Below are positions 16,725 to 25,351 of a DNA stretch of 64,000 bases, piece by piece. The notes beneath the pieces are model-generated. The model searched no databases. It was not told where the DNA came from and worked only from the letters and a program-made list of their open reading frames with translations. The stretch lies in the NCBI RefSeq assembly GCF_039693965.1, contig NZ_CP155576.1:2666001-2730000 (forward strand), written 5' to 3'. How positions within the stretch are numbered: the stretch's first letter is position 1; each line of letters starts with the position of its first letter. The DNA comes from Moraxella sp. K1664 (lineage in GTDB: Bacteria > Pseudomonadota > Gammaproteobacteria > Pseudomonadales > Moraxellaceae). Both the position numbers and the translations under genes were made by a program.

Positions 16725-19700
16725 TTAGGCGTTATTTATGTCCACATTCGTTGTCTTGTTATATTTGTATGGGAAAATCGAACGCACCCACACATAGAAC
16801 ATCGGAATAAAGAACACGCCCAAGAAAGTCGCCGTGATTACCCCACCGACCACACTCGTGCCGACAGCGTTTTGGCTACCAGAGCCTGCCCCTGTGGCAA
16901 TCATCAGTGGCACCACGCCAATACCAAAGGCAAGTGATGTCATGATAATCGGACGCAGTCGCATGCGTGCTGCTGTCATGACCGATTCTTTTAGGGATTT
17001 GCCCGACTCTTGGATTTCTTTGGCAAATTCAATAATCAAAATGGCGTTTTTGGCGGACAGACCGATGACCGTCAATAGACCCACCTGTAAGTACACGTCA
17101 TTGGCAAAGCCACGAAGCATGGTAAAGATGACCGCACCAATCACCCCAAGTGGAATGACCAGCATGACCGAAAACGGCACCGACCAACTCTCATACAACG
17201 CCGCCAAACATAAGAATACCACCAGCATAGAGATGATATAAAGTGGCAATGCTTGACCGCCTGATTTACGCTCTTCTAGCGACAGACCTGTCCACTCATA
17301 GCCGATACCCTCGGGCAGCTGTGCAATCATCTCTTCCATGGCAAGCATGGCATCACCGGTACTCTTACCGGGGGCGGCAGCACCTTGGACGTTCAGCGAT
17401 GATAAGCCATTATAACGGTTCAAACCGGGGCTACCAAACTGCCATTCGCTGTCTGAGAACGCCCCAAAGCTAATCATCTGCCCCTGAGCGTTACGCACGT
17501 GCCATTTGCTGATGTCCTCAGGCGTGGCACGGCTGTCAGGACTGCCCTGCATATAGACCTTTTTGATACGACCACGATCGATGAAGTCATTGACGTAGCT
17601 ACCCCCAAAGGCTTGGGCAAGTGTGACATTGACGGTTGCCATATTTAGGTTATAGGCAGCCGCTTGTTCTTGGTTGATGTTGACTTTGAGCCTGGGGGCG
17701 TCTTCTTGACCATTAGGACGGACACCGACCACATTCTCATTTTGAGCGGACATGCCAAGTAGCATATTACGAGCTTCTAACAGTTTGGCATGACCCACAC
17801 CGCCGATGTCTTGGAGTTGTAAATCAAAACCACTGGCGTTACCAAAACCTTGAATGGCAGGTGGAGCAATCGGATACACAAGTGTCGCCTCTGGAATCAT
17901 GACATTTAGTGCCATGGCACGCCCTGCAATCGCCTGTGCCACGCTGTCTTTGGACGTTCGCTCGCTCCAATCTTTTAATTTGACAAATGCCAGACCTGCG
18001 TTTTGACCACTTGCCCCAAAGCTAAACCCTGAAATGGTAAAGACTGACTCTACATTATCCGCCTCTTGTTCACGGAAATAACCGCCCACTTTTGCCATGA
18101 CCTCTTCGGTTTGGTCAAGCGTTGAGCCCGCTGGTAGTTGCACCAACGTCATTAGCATGCCTTGGTCTTCTTCTGGCACAAATGAGCTTGGCAAACGCAT
18201 AAAAATCAATGCCATCACAGCAATCACGCCTGCATAGACAATGGCAAAGAGCCATTTGGCATTAAAGGTTTTACCAACAAAATTCTCATAACCACGACTG
18301 GCTTTAAAGAAAAAGCGGTTAAACCAACCAAAAAAGCCTTTTTGGGTGTGAATGTCTTTATGGGCTTGGCGTTTTAAAATGGTTACACATAAAGCAGGGG
18401 TAAAAATCAGTGCAATCACTGCCGACAGTGACATACTGGTAATAAGCGTTACGGCAAACTGACGATAAATCACCCCCGATGAACCACCAAAGAAAATCAT
18501 CGGAACAAAGACCACCGACAAGATAAGGGCGATACCAATAACCACTTTACTAATCTCGCCCATCGACTGAACGGTCGCATCTTTGACCGAAATATTTGGG
18601 TCTTCTTCTAAGATACGCTCCACGTTCTCAACAACCACAATGGCATCATCAACCAGCAGACCAATGGCAAGCACCATCGCAAACATGGTCAAGATATTAA
18701 TGGTAAAGCCAAAGAACAGCAGTACCGCAAACGTTCCTAGGATAACCACTGGCACGGCAAGCGTTGGGATAATGGTCGCACGCCAGTTCTGCAAGAATAA
18801 GAACATGACTAGGAACACCAACACAATCGCCTCTAACAAGGTCATGACGACTTGCTGGATAGATAACTTAACAAACGGTGTGGTATCATAAGGCACGACA
18901 ATTTTAAGCCCCGCAGGGAAACCTTGTGACAACTCATCTAGTCGCTCCTGCACCGCTTCACGCACTTCCAGGGCATTAGCACCAGAAGCGAGCATGATGC
19001 CCATACCAGCGGCTTCTTGTCCATTATAGAGTGTTTTTACCGCATAACTCTCTGAACCTAGTTCAATATCCGCCACGTCTCGCAGATAGACTTTCGCCCC
19101 TGACGTGTCGGTTTTTACTAGGATATTACCGAACTCTTCAGGTGTCTGCAAAAAGCTTTGTACACTCACGGTGGCGTTAATCACTTGACGGTCAAGGTCG
19201 GTTGGCAAATTAGCAAGCTGACCTGCTGAGACCTGCACGTTTTGGGATTGTATCGCTGCCGAAATATCCGATGGCATGAGTGAGTAAGATGACAGTTTGG
19301 CAGGGTCTAGCCAAATCCGCATGGCATAAGGCGAGCCGAACACATTTAGCGAACCCACGCCATTGACACGGCTTAGACTGTCCACCACGTTTGAATTGAT
19401 GTAGTCGGCAATGTCCGACTGGGTCATACTACCATCTTCTGAGATAAAAGACGCTACCATCAAGAAACTACTGCTTGACTTGTTTACCGATACGCCTTGA
19501 CGTTGTACATCAGCAGGCAGTGAGCTGGTCGCTGCTTGTAGTTTGTTTTGTACCTGTACCTGTGCGGTGTCTGGGTCTACGCCATTTTCAAAGGTCAGCG
19601 TGATAGATGCCGAACCATTGGCTGATGAACTCGATGACATGTACATGAGTCCATCAAGACCTTTCATCTGTTGTTCGATGACCTGCGTTACGGTGTTTTC

Positions 19701-19871
19701 AACCGTTTCGGCATCAGCACCTGGATAGACGGCACTGACCGACACCGTTGGCGGGGCAATCTGTGGATACTGCTCAATGGGCAAACTGCGTACCGCAATG
19801 ATACCCACCAGCATAATCAAAATAGCAATAACCCACGCAAAAATGGGTCGCTCAATAAAATACTTTGACAT
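16725..19871 (-). CDS. RND multidrug efflux permease (AcrB/AdeJ/MexB-like, HAE1 family)
   Basis: The inner-membrane proton-driven pump. The ATG at 19871 gives MSKYFIERPIFAWVIAI, the normal start. A GTG one codon upstream is an alternative. The protein has about 1048 residues, standard for HAE1 pumps. It has twelve transmembrane helices, with the proton-relay Asp pair in GLLVDDAIVVVENVER, the GxSGV-type loop of the first half, and the duplicated C-terminal half (GLLTVIGLSAKNAILIIEFA). By family it exports hydrophobic drugs, dyes and detergents. It lies 9 bp from the adaptor gene stop and 75 bp before the outer-membrane factor. Confidence 0.96.
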   Translation of the reverse strand: MSKYFIERPIFAWVIAILIMLVGIIAVRSLPIEQYPQIAPPTVSVSAVYPGADAETVENTVTQVIEQQMKGLDGLMYMSSSSSANGSASITLTFENGVDPDTAQVQVQNKLQAATSSLPADVQRQGVSVNKSSSSFLMVASFISEDGSMTQSDIADYINSNVVDSLSRVNGVGSLNVFGSPYAMRIWLDPAKLSSYSLMPSDISAAIQSQNVQVSAGQLANLPTDLDRQVINATVSVQSFLQTPEEFGNILVKTDTSGAKVYLRDVADIELGSESYAVKTLYNGQEAAGMGIMLASGANALEVREAVQERLDELSQGFPAGLKIVVPYDTTPFVKLSIQQVVMTLLEAIVLVFLVMFLFLQNWRATIIPTLAVPVVILGTFAVLLFFGFTINILTMFAMVLAIGLLVDDAIVVVENVERILEEDPNISVKDATVQSMGEISKVVIGIALILSVVFVPMIFFGGSSGVIYRQFAVTLITSMSLSAVIALIFTPALCVTILKRQAHKDIHTQKGFFGWFNRFFFKASRGYENFVGKTFNAKWLFAIVYAGVIAVMALIFMRLPSSFVPEEDQGMLMTLVQLPAGSTLDQTEEVMAKVGGYFREQEADNVESVFTISGFSFGASGQNAGLAFVKLKDWSERTSKDSVAQAIAGRAMALNVMIPEATLVYPIAPPAIQGFGNASGFDLQLQDIGGVGHAKLLEARNMLLGMSAQNENVVGVRPNGQEDAPRLKVNINQEQAAAYNLNMATVNVTLAQAFGGSYVNDFIDRGRIKKVYMQGSPDSRATPEDISKWHVRNAQGQMISFGAFSDSEWQFGSPGLNRYNGLSSLNVQGAAAPGKSTGDAMLAMEEMIAQLPEGIGYEWTGLSLEERKSGGQALPLYIISMLVVFLCLAALYESWSVPFSVMLVIPLGVIGAVIFTMLRGFANDVYLQVGLLTVIGLSAKNAILIIEFAKEIQESGKSLKESVMTAARMRLRPIIMTSLAFGIGVVPLMIATGAGSGSQNAVGTSVVGGVITATFLGVFFIPMFYVWVRSIFPYKYNKTTNVDINNA

Positions 19872-19880
19872 CACCTACCC

Positions 19881-21359
19881 CTATTGTGCCACGTCATCAG
19901 CAGCATCTGCCATCGCTTGGGCTTCTGCCTGTTCGTCACTATCATCTACTGGTGCTGGGTTTTGAGCAGGGGCTGTTGGTGCCTGTGCTTGTTGTGCCTG
20001 CTGTCCTTGACTGGCTCCACTTTGTTGTGGTGCTTGGGCGTTAGGAGCTTGGCTGGGGGCTTGGTTAGGGTTCTGTACAGGTCCTTGGGCGGGGGCTTGA
20101 CCTGCTCCTTGGGTGTTTTGACCGTTTGGTGAGTATGGACGTGTCTCAACCGCTTGCTCGGGCTTGACCTTGGCACCGCCAACCACGACCACACTCTCGC
20201 CATTGGTTAGACCATCGGTCACCACCCATTGACCTTGGAACGTGCCTGCGGTCTTGACATTACGCACTTCAATTTGTTTGTTTTGATTAACCACATAGAC
20301 CTGCGTTTCGCCTTTGGGTGTGCGAATGATGGCGGTTTGGGGCAATAGCATGGCGTTATGCACCACTGACTGGGCTAGGTTGGCATTGACATACATCCCT
20401 GGGATGAGCAGCCCGTCAGGGTTTGGAAATACTGCTCTTAGCTTGACCGCCCCTGTCGCCTCATCCACGCTGGCATCTGAGAGTGCCAAACGCCCGATGA
20501 GTGGATAAGTCTCACCATCTTCTAGGACGATTTGTACTTCTGTTGAGCCTTCACTGGCTTGACCACTTGCCATCTGCTGACGCATTCTTAGGAGTTCTGA
20601 TGATGACTGACTGATGTCCACATACACCATGTCAGTGCGTGAGATGGTCGCCAGTGGCGTGGTTTGACTGGCGGAGACCAATGCCCCTGCGGTGACCGCC
20701 GATATGCCGATTTTACCACTAATCGGAGCCCGAATGATGGTACGACTCATGTCAAGCTGACTGGCATCACGATTTGCCTTGGCGCTGTTGATTGACGCAT
20801 TGGCTTGATTGACACTGGCTTTGGCAGCCTCGACATTTGCCTGTGCGGTTCTCACGGCAGTTCTGTATTGGTCGTAGAGCTGTTTTGAAACCGCATCAAT
20901 ATCAACCAACCCCTCCACACGAGCCAAATCCGCCCGAGCTTGGGCAAGGGTCGCCTCTTGGGCAGCAAGACTGGCTCTGGCACTAATTAGGCTCGCCTCC
21001 GCCGTCTGAATGGCGGCGATACTGCTGTTGGCAGCACTGATGTAGTTATCACGGTTTAGGCGGTACAACTCTTGTCCTGCCTTGACATAACTACCCTCTT
21101 GGAAAGCAACAGACTCAATAATGCCCGTCACCTGTGGACGCACCTCAGATGTCTCAACCGCTGTCACACGCCCCGAGAAGGACTTGACCACGGGTATTGA
21201 CCGAAGGGATACCGTCTGTACTTCTACGGTCGCTGGGGGCATTTGCTGAGCAGCACCCGCTCCTGCACCGCCTGCCCCTTGGTCGTTTTTGCCACAACCC
21301 ACTAGGGCGGCGGTCGCCACAAGCACAGAAAATGTTAATACTTGTAAATTAAATTTCAT
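19881..21359 (-). CDS. RND efflux periplasmic adaptor lipoprotein (AcrA/AdeI-like)
   Basis: The membrane-fusion protein linking the pump to the outer-membrane channel. The signal peptide ends ALVGC (lipobox Cys at about residue 22). The biotinyl-lipoyl, alpha-hairpin and beta-barrel regions are in the expected order (GRVTAVETSEVRPQVTG, then a long Ala/Gln-rich hairpin, then DMSRTIIRAPISGKIG). After the conserved domain ends near residue 400, the chain continues for about 90 residues of Gln, Ala and Pro repeats (for example QAPAQGPVQNPNQAP). This tail is unusual for the family. A repeat element lies 23 bp upstream of its ATG. Confidence 0.95.
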   Translation of the reverse strand: MKFNLQVLTFSVLVATAALVGCGKNDQGAGGAGAGAAQQMPPATVEVQTVSLRSIPVVKSFSGRVTAVETSEVRPQVTGIIESVAFQEGSYVKAGQELYRLNRDNYISAANSSIAAIQTAEASLISARASLAAQEATLAQARADLARVEGLVDIDAVSKQLYDQYRTAVRTAQANVEAAKASVNQANASINSAKANRDASQLDMSRTIIRAPISGKIGISAVTAGALVSASQTTPLATISRTDMVYVDISQSSSELLRMRQQMASGQASEGSTEVQIVLEDGETYPLIGRLALSDASVDEATGAVKLRAVFPNPDGLLIPGMYVNANLAQSVVHNAMLLPQTAIIRTPKGETQVYVVNQNKQIEVRNVKTAGTFQGQWVVTDGLTNGESVVVVGGAKVKPEQAVETRPYSPNGQNTQGAGQAPAQGPVQNPNQAPSQAPNAQAPQQSGASQGQQAQQAQAPTAPAQNPAPVDDSDEQAEAQAMADAADDVAQ

Positions 21360-21382
21360 AAAAACCTGCTTACTATATATTA

Positions 21383-21524
21383 GGGCGTGCCTACCATCGA
21401 TAACATTTTATAAAAATAAGGTAAAACCCAACATTTTAAATCAATTTTTACATGAAAAACGTACAATTCCCCTGCCTTTTTAAACGGGCATTTTTCATTG
21501 CAAATATCAAAGGCAGACACACCC
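21383..21524 (-). mobile_element. MITE-like structured repeat, copy C (degenerate, inverted)
   Basis: Opposite orientation to copy A. The left arm is GGGCGTGCCTACC then ATCGATAACATTTTA. The right arm, read on the minus strand, is GGGTGTGTCTGCC then TTTGATATTTGC. The middle is diverged and shortened. A TA is present on the left (21381-21382) but lost on the right. It occupies the upstream region of the efflux operon. Confidence 0.75.
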
Positions 21525-21837
21525 CAAAGCAATCATAAAAAAGAGTTTTAGGGTTTTGCTTTTTTGACTATATTAAGAATGTTCACTCCAAAGACTGATG
21601 TCAAATCACGGATTAATCAATAAAAACAAAACGCTAAAGCCATTGCATTTTGGATAAAATGCCTGTTTTTTTAAAACAGCTAAACTTGACTATTATACTC
21701 TAATTTATTCCAAAAGTTATGAATTTTATTGACCTTAGTACCAAAAAAAGTGCTTGATTTTTTGGGCTAGTTTTGAACAATACAACCGTTTTTTTATAAA
21801 TTTTTGACGAAAATTTTCAAAATTTTTTAAAAAATAC
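21525..21837. other. AT-rich intergenic region before the tRNA genes
   Basis: Strongly AT-rich, with runs of A and T. No gene or convincing RNA is seen. It could contain the upstream activating region of the tRNA promoter and distal promoter elements of the efflux operon on the other strand. Confidence 0.4.
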
Positions 21838-21865
21838 TTGCAATTTTTTAAAAACATGATATTAT
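21838..21865 (+). promoter_or_regulatory. promoter of the tRNA operon
   Basis: -35 TTGCAA (21838-21843), a 16-bp spacer and -10 TATTAT (21860-21865), followed by a GC-rich GCGACC discriminator. Such a discriminator is typical of stringently controlled stable-RNA promoters. Confidence 0.55.
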
Positions 21866-21899
21866 AGCGACCACTTAGCTCATTGACTGGCTAAGATAT

Positions 21900-21973
21900 G
21901 GCTGGGTGGCAGAGTGGTCATGCAGCGGACTGCAACTCCGTGTACGCCGGTTCGATTCCGACCCCAGCCTCCA
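21900..21973 (+). tRNA. tRNA-Cys (GCA)
   Basis: A 74-nt cloverleaf with encoded CCA. The acceptor GGCTGGG pairs with CCCAGCC, the anticodon GCA is at 21932-21934, and the T arm is GCCGG-TTCGATT-CCGAC. Confidence 0.95.
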
Positions 21974-21996
21974 TTTTTGATTGCTTTTAGCAATCC

Positions 21997-22083
21997 GCCC
22001 GGGTGGTGAAATTGGTAGACACAAGGGATTTAAAATCCCTCGCTCTTTTGAGCGTGCCGGTTCAAGTCCGGCTCCGGGCACCA
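21997..22083 (+). tRNA. tRNA-Leu (TAA)
   Basis: An 87-nt class II tRNA with a long variable arm (CGCTCTTTTGAGCG) and encoded CCA. The anticodon TAA is at 22031-22033 in the loop TTTAAAA, and the T arm is GCCGG-TTCAAGT-CCGGC. It is 23 bp after tRNA-Cys and shares its transcript. Confidence 0.95.
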
Positions 22084-22090
22084 TTCATTT

Positions 22091-22124
22091 AAAATCCTTA
22101 GATACTCTCTAAGGATTTTTTATT
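22091..22124 (+). terminator. terminator of the tRNA operon
   Basis: AAAATCCTTAGA-TACTC-TCTAAGGATTTTTT stem-loop with T tract, 8 bp after the tRNA-Leu CCA. Confidence 0.9.
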
Positions 22125-22183
22125 TGTCCAAATAAATCATCTAACATCCGCCTCACTCCATCTATACTCCTTTAATTTAAAAA

Positions 22184-22313
22184 TATACACCCAATAAACT
22201 TTAAAATTACCATAAACACAATGATGTTTGGGTGTAGCCTTGTGCAGTAATGTCATCAAAGGGCATGTTCAACACATCTCTACAAATCCGTGGTTATATC
22301 AAGTTTGTTAGGC
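22184..22313. repeat. dispersed repeat R2, copy 2
   Basis: About 130 bp with the same ordered blocks as 2373-2506 (CACCCAATAAACTTTAAAATTA, AATGATGTTTGGGTGTAG, CTACAAATCCGTGGT, TATCAAGTTTGTTAGGC). The middle differs and lacks the inner GGCGTGC palindrome. Confidence 0.6.
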
Positions 22314-22394
22314 ATAAACCTTAAAACAATCCCATTTTATCAGCAAACAAAAAACCAAATCCGAATATCGAATTTGGTTTTAAGCGATTTTCTA

Positions 22395-22596
22395 GGGCGT
22401 GCCTGCCTTTGGTATTTGCAATGAAAAATGAGAAAAATCGCACGTTTTTCAAGGAAAAAACGTAGGCTGATAGTCATTCTATCAGACAAGTTTTTGACGA
22501 TGAAAAACAAGATTTAGCCATTTTTCATGCAAAATGGCTTAAAGCGTTAAATCTTCATCTTATTTTATAAAAATGTTATCAAAGGTAGGCACGCCC
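22395..22596 (+). mobile_element. MITE-like structured repeat, copy D (202 bp, complete)
   Basis: TA duplicates at 22393-22394 and 22597-22598. The terminal arms are GGGCGTGCCTGCCTTTGGTA and, reversed, GGGCGTGCCTACCTTTGATA. Hairpin 1 is 22442-22463 (ACGTTTTTC-AAG-GAAAAAACGT) and hairpin 2 is 22467-22485 (CTGATAG / CTATCAG). Inner arms GCAATGAAAAATG and CATTTTTCATGC can pair across the element. It ends 17 bp beyond the rpmG stop codon. Confidence 0.87.
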
Positions 22597-22613
22597 TAAA
22601 TTAAAGAGCAAAA

Positions 22614-22769
22614 TTATTTGATTTTTGCTTCTTTAAATAGAACGTGCTGGCGAATTTTTGGGTCAAATTTTTTGATTTCCATTTTGCCAGGCATGGTGCG
22701 TTTGTTTTTGGTGGTGGTGTAAAAATAACCAGTGCCAGCCGTAGAAACGAGTTTGATTTTATCTCTCAT
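22614..22769 (-). CDS. rpmG: 50S ribosomal protein L33
   Basis: A 51-residue protein beginning [19 protein letters not shown] and ending [10 protein letters not shown], the usual length for L33, a component of the large subunit near the E site. It has no Cys residues, so it is the zinc-free form. It follows rpmB by 20 bp in the conserved rpmB-rpmG order. Confidence 0.97.
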   Translation of the reverse strand: MRDKIKLVSTAGTGYFYTTTKNKRTMPGKMEIKKFDPKIRQHVLFKEAKIK

Positions 22770-22789
22770 GGTATTATCCTTTTGCTAAA

Positions 22790-23026
22790 TTAAATCTTTT
22801 GACCTTGGGCACGCAAATCAGCAAGCACTTTGTCAATGCCGTGCTTGTCAATGATACGCATACCTTTTGAAGATACACGAAGACGCACAAAACGGTTTTC
22901 AGATTCTACCCAAAAACGATGGTTGTGTAGGTTTGGCAAAAAACGACGGCGGGTTTTGTTGTTAGCATGAGATACGTTATTACCCACTAGTGGGCGTTTT
23001 CCAGTAACTTGGCATACACGAGACAT
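22790..23026 (-). CDS. rpmB: 50S ribosomal protein L28
   Basis: A 78-residue L28, starting [20 protein letters not shown] and containing [16 protein letters not shown], the typical L28 signature, followed by [18 protein letters not shown]. The length is standard. It is the first gene of the rpmB-rpmG operon. The roughly 250 bp upstream show no feature beyond a presumed promoter. Confidence 0.98.
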   Translation of the reverse strand: MSRVCQVTGKRPLVGNNVSHANNKTRRRFLPNLHNHRFWVESENRFVRLRVSSKGMRIIDKHGIDKVLADLRAQGQKI

Positions 23027-23277
23027 GATGAACTCCTATATTACGATGTGGCACGGATATTGAGCGGTATCGGTTGTGCCGTTTAAACAATCGCCACAAA
23101 ATTAGGTATGGACTAGGCGGATTATTTAAACTTGTTAGTGATGTCATTTCATCATTATTGTTAAAGGCGACAATAAATAGAAAGTGACAGAAAAATCAAA
23201 GCCCGAATTTTACACCAATTTCACTCATATTTCAAGTAAAATTTTAAAATCAGGCTTATTTTATCAAATTTACAAAA

Positions 23278-23625
23278 TTAGCGAGCAGTCAAAGCACTCA
23301 CAGGCATGCCAAACCCTTGCCAACCATAATGCAAAAAGTTACGGATATTGGCGTGATCGGTGCCGTCTGGTGTGTCTAGCACCGCCTGATAATGCTCGGC
23401 AAACAGCTTTAAGGTATCAAGCTGATTTAGACCGTGCAGTTTGGCAAGACTAAACACCTTGGCAGAGCCTTCGTTAGTGCCGGCAGGATTGACCGCTTCG
23501 CCATTATGAAAGGCGACAGGCGTATAAGTGTAATTGGCATCAATAAAGGCAAGCACGTCTTTGAACGTCAAACCGCCCTGCTCAATGCCATTTAACAACC
23601 GTGAAATGTCAGTGTGATTCATCAT
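23278..23625 (-). CDS. HopJ-type (DUF-like) small protein
   Basis: The ATG-ATG at 23625 and 23622 gives about 115 residues: MMNHTDISRLLNGIEQGG then LTFKDVLAFIDANYTYTP and AVNPAGTNEGSAKVFSLAK. The pattern FIDANY.YTP.AF.NG.....AGTNEGSAK is that of the 'HopJ type III effector' family. That name comes from a Pseudomonas syringae protein, but the family is widespread in bacteria without type III secretion, so a housekeeping role of unknown nature is likelier. It starts 7 bp after the csrA stop and is probably co-transcribed with csrA. Confidence 0.85.
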   Translation of the reverse strand: MMNHTDISRLLNGIEQGGLTFKDVLAFIDANYTYTPVAFHNGEAVNPAGTNEGSAKVFSLAKLHGLNQLDTLKLFAEHYQAVLDTPDGTDHANIRNFLHYGWQGFGMPVSALTAR

Positions 23626-23632
23626 GCATCCA

Positions 23633-23881
23633 TTAGCGATTAAAATAATCGTCGTCGTCAAATGATGGTGGGGCAAAGTTGCCTTGTTCTAGATGGCTCA
23701 TGTGCATTTGCATAGAGCGTTCGTGTTGGATACGCTGATAAATCTCTTCACGGTGGACAGCGATGTCTTTGGGGGCGTTGACACCAAGGCGGACTTGGTT
23801 ACCTTTAACACCCAGCACAGTAACACTGACTTCATCGCCAATCATGAGGGTTTCGCCAACACGGCGAGTTAGGATTAACAT
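23633..23881 (-). CDS. csrA: carbon storage regulator, RNA-binding
   Basis: CsrA is a dimeric post-transcriptional regulator that binds GGA motifs in mRNA leaders. The first 60 residues ([37 protein letters not shown]) match the conserved core, including Leu4, Arg6 and the R44 region. The chain is 82 residues, about 20 longer than E. coli CsrA. The extra tail is His/Met-rich, then acidic (FDDDDYFNR). It lies downstream of lysC, separated by a terminator. Confidence 0.96.
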   Translation of the reverse strand: MLILTRRVGETLMIGDEVSVTVLGVKGNQVRLGVNAPKDIAVHREEIYQRIQHERSMQMHMSHLEQGNFAPPSFDDDDYFNR

Positions 23882-23925
23882 AATAGCTCCTTGCTATAAA
23901 AACAATGCTAAAAAGCAGAAAAAAT

Positions 23926-23965
23926 AAAAATTACCCAAGTTGTTATTATAAAACTTCTTGGGTAA
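23926..23965 (-). terminator. terminator between lysC and csrA
   Basis: On the minus strand a TTACCCAAG stem pairs with CTTGGGTAA around a loop of about 17 bases and runs into a T-rich tract. csrA therefore probably also has its own promoter. Confidence 0.6.
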
Positions 23966-24028
23966 CTTGTCAGCTTTTTTTATAAAATTTTACGCAATCA
24001 TTATGATTGGTAAATTTTATGGTTACAA

Positions 24029-25315
24029 TTAAAGCCCTGCAACCTTGCTCTCACCGTCTTCACGGTCAAGACCAAAGGCGGTGTGTAGCGATTTGACTGC
24101 CTTTTCTAAATGCTCTTCTTTGATAAGTACAGAGACCTTAATCTCGGAAGTTGAAATCATTTGTAGGTTGATGTTCTCAGATGCTAATGTTTCAAACATT
24201 TTGCTTGCCACGCCTGCGTGCGAACGCATGCCCACGCCCACGATAGAGACTTTGACCACATCGCTCGCCCCCACTACATCACTGGCTCCGATGTCGTCTT
24301 TGACTTGCTCGTTTAGGATTTTCATGGCTTTGTCAAAGTCGCCACGAGGCACGGTAAAACTAAAATCGGTTACGCCATTTTCGGACATATTTTGGATAAT
24401 CATATCCACTTCAATGTTGGCTTTGCCAATCGGGCTTAAAATGGCAGAGGCAATGCCAGGTCGGTCTGGCACACCAAGCACAACGATTTTGGCTTCATCA
24501 CGGTTAAAGGCAATGCCTGAGATTACGGCACGTTCCATATCATCTCCTTCATCAGCGGTAATTAGCGTACCGACAGTTTGTTTAAATTCATCATCAAAAG
24601 CCCCGTCATTGCCTTCATCAAAGCTAGATAGGACACGAAGTGGCACTTTGTATTTGCCTGCAAATTCCACCGAGCGGATTTGTAGCACTTTTGAGCCAAG
24701 ACTTGCCATTTCTAGCATTTCTTCAAAAGTGATTTTGGAGAGCTTTTTGGCTTTTGAGGTTACTCGTGGGTCGGTGGTGTACACGCCGTCCACGTCTGTG
24801 TAGATTTGGCATTCGTCCGCCCCAATGGCGGCGGCAATTGCCACGCCTGTGGTGTCCGAACCGCCACGACCGAGCGTGGTTAAGTCATTGTGTTCGTTCA
24901 CGCCTTGAAAGCCTGCCACAATCAGTACTTTACCGTCAGCGAGTTCTTGTTTTAGGTTATCAGCATCAATATGCTCAATGCGGGCTTTGGTGTGGGTAGT
25001 GTCGGTCTTAATGGCAACTTGACGCCCTGTCATGGATTTGGCATCCACACCCAAATCTTTTAGTGCCATGGCAAGCAAGGCAATAGATACCTGCTCACCT
25101 GTGGCAACCATTTGGTCGTATTCACGAGGGTCTGGGTCGTTTGAAATTTCACGAGCCAAACCGATGAGTCGGTTGGTTTCTCCGCTCATTGCCGAAACCA
25201 CCACCACCACTTGATGACCGTGGTCGTGCCAGCGTTTGACACGCTTGGCGACATTTTTGATACGAGTGGTATTCCCCATGGAAGTACCACCGTATTTTTG
25301 GACGATTAGTGCCAT
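24029..25315 (-). CDS. lysC: aspartate kinase
   Basis: Phosphorylates aspartate, the first step towards lysine, threonine, methionine and diaminopimelate. The 428-residue chain starts MALIVQKYGGTSMG (kinase motif KYGGTS) and contains FQGVNEHNDLTTLGRGGSDTT, the substrate and ATP site. Two C-terminal ACT domains (about residues 270-410) mediate feedback inhibition by amino acids, as in monofunctional pseudomonad-type enzymes. In those enzymes the regulatory subunit is made from an internal start of the same gene. I cannot verify that here. Confidence 0.96.
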   Translation of the reverse strand: MALIVQKYGGTSMGNTTRIKNVAKRVKRWHDHGHQVVVVVSAMSGETNRLIGLAREISNDPDPREYDQMVATGEQVSIALLAMALKDLGVDAKSMTGRQVAIKTDTTHTKARIEHIDADNLKQELADGKVLIVAGFQGVNEHNDLTTLGRGGSDTTGVAIAAAIGADECQIYTDVDGVYTTDPRVTSKAKKLSKITFEEMLEMASLGSKVLQIRSVEFAGKYKVPLRVLSSFDEGNDGAFDDEFKQTVGTLITADEGDDMERAVISGIAFNRDEAKIVVLGVPDRPGIASAILSPIGKANIEVDMIIQNMSENGVTDFSFTVPRGDFDKAMKILNEQVKDDIGASDVVGASDVVKVSIVGVGMRSHAGVASKMFETLASENINLQMISTSEIKVSVLIKEEHLEKAVKSLHTAFGLDREDGESKVAGL

Positions 25316-25351
25316 AATTTTTCCTTATAAAATAAAAATGGCTTTGGAAGA

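Noticed and set aside
21875-22084. Minus-strand open frame across both tRNA genes
   Set aside because: It is the antisense of tRNA-Cys and tRNA-Leu. Such frames are a common false prediction.
23278-23625. Type III secretion effector, from the HopJ family name
   Set aside because: The family is widespread in bacteria without type III secretion, no secretion genes are in the window, and the gene sits behind csrA.
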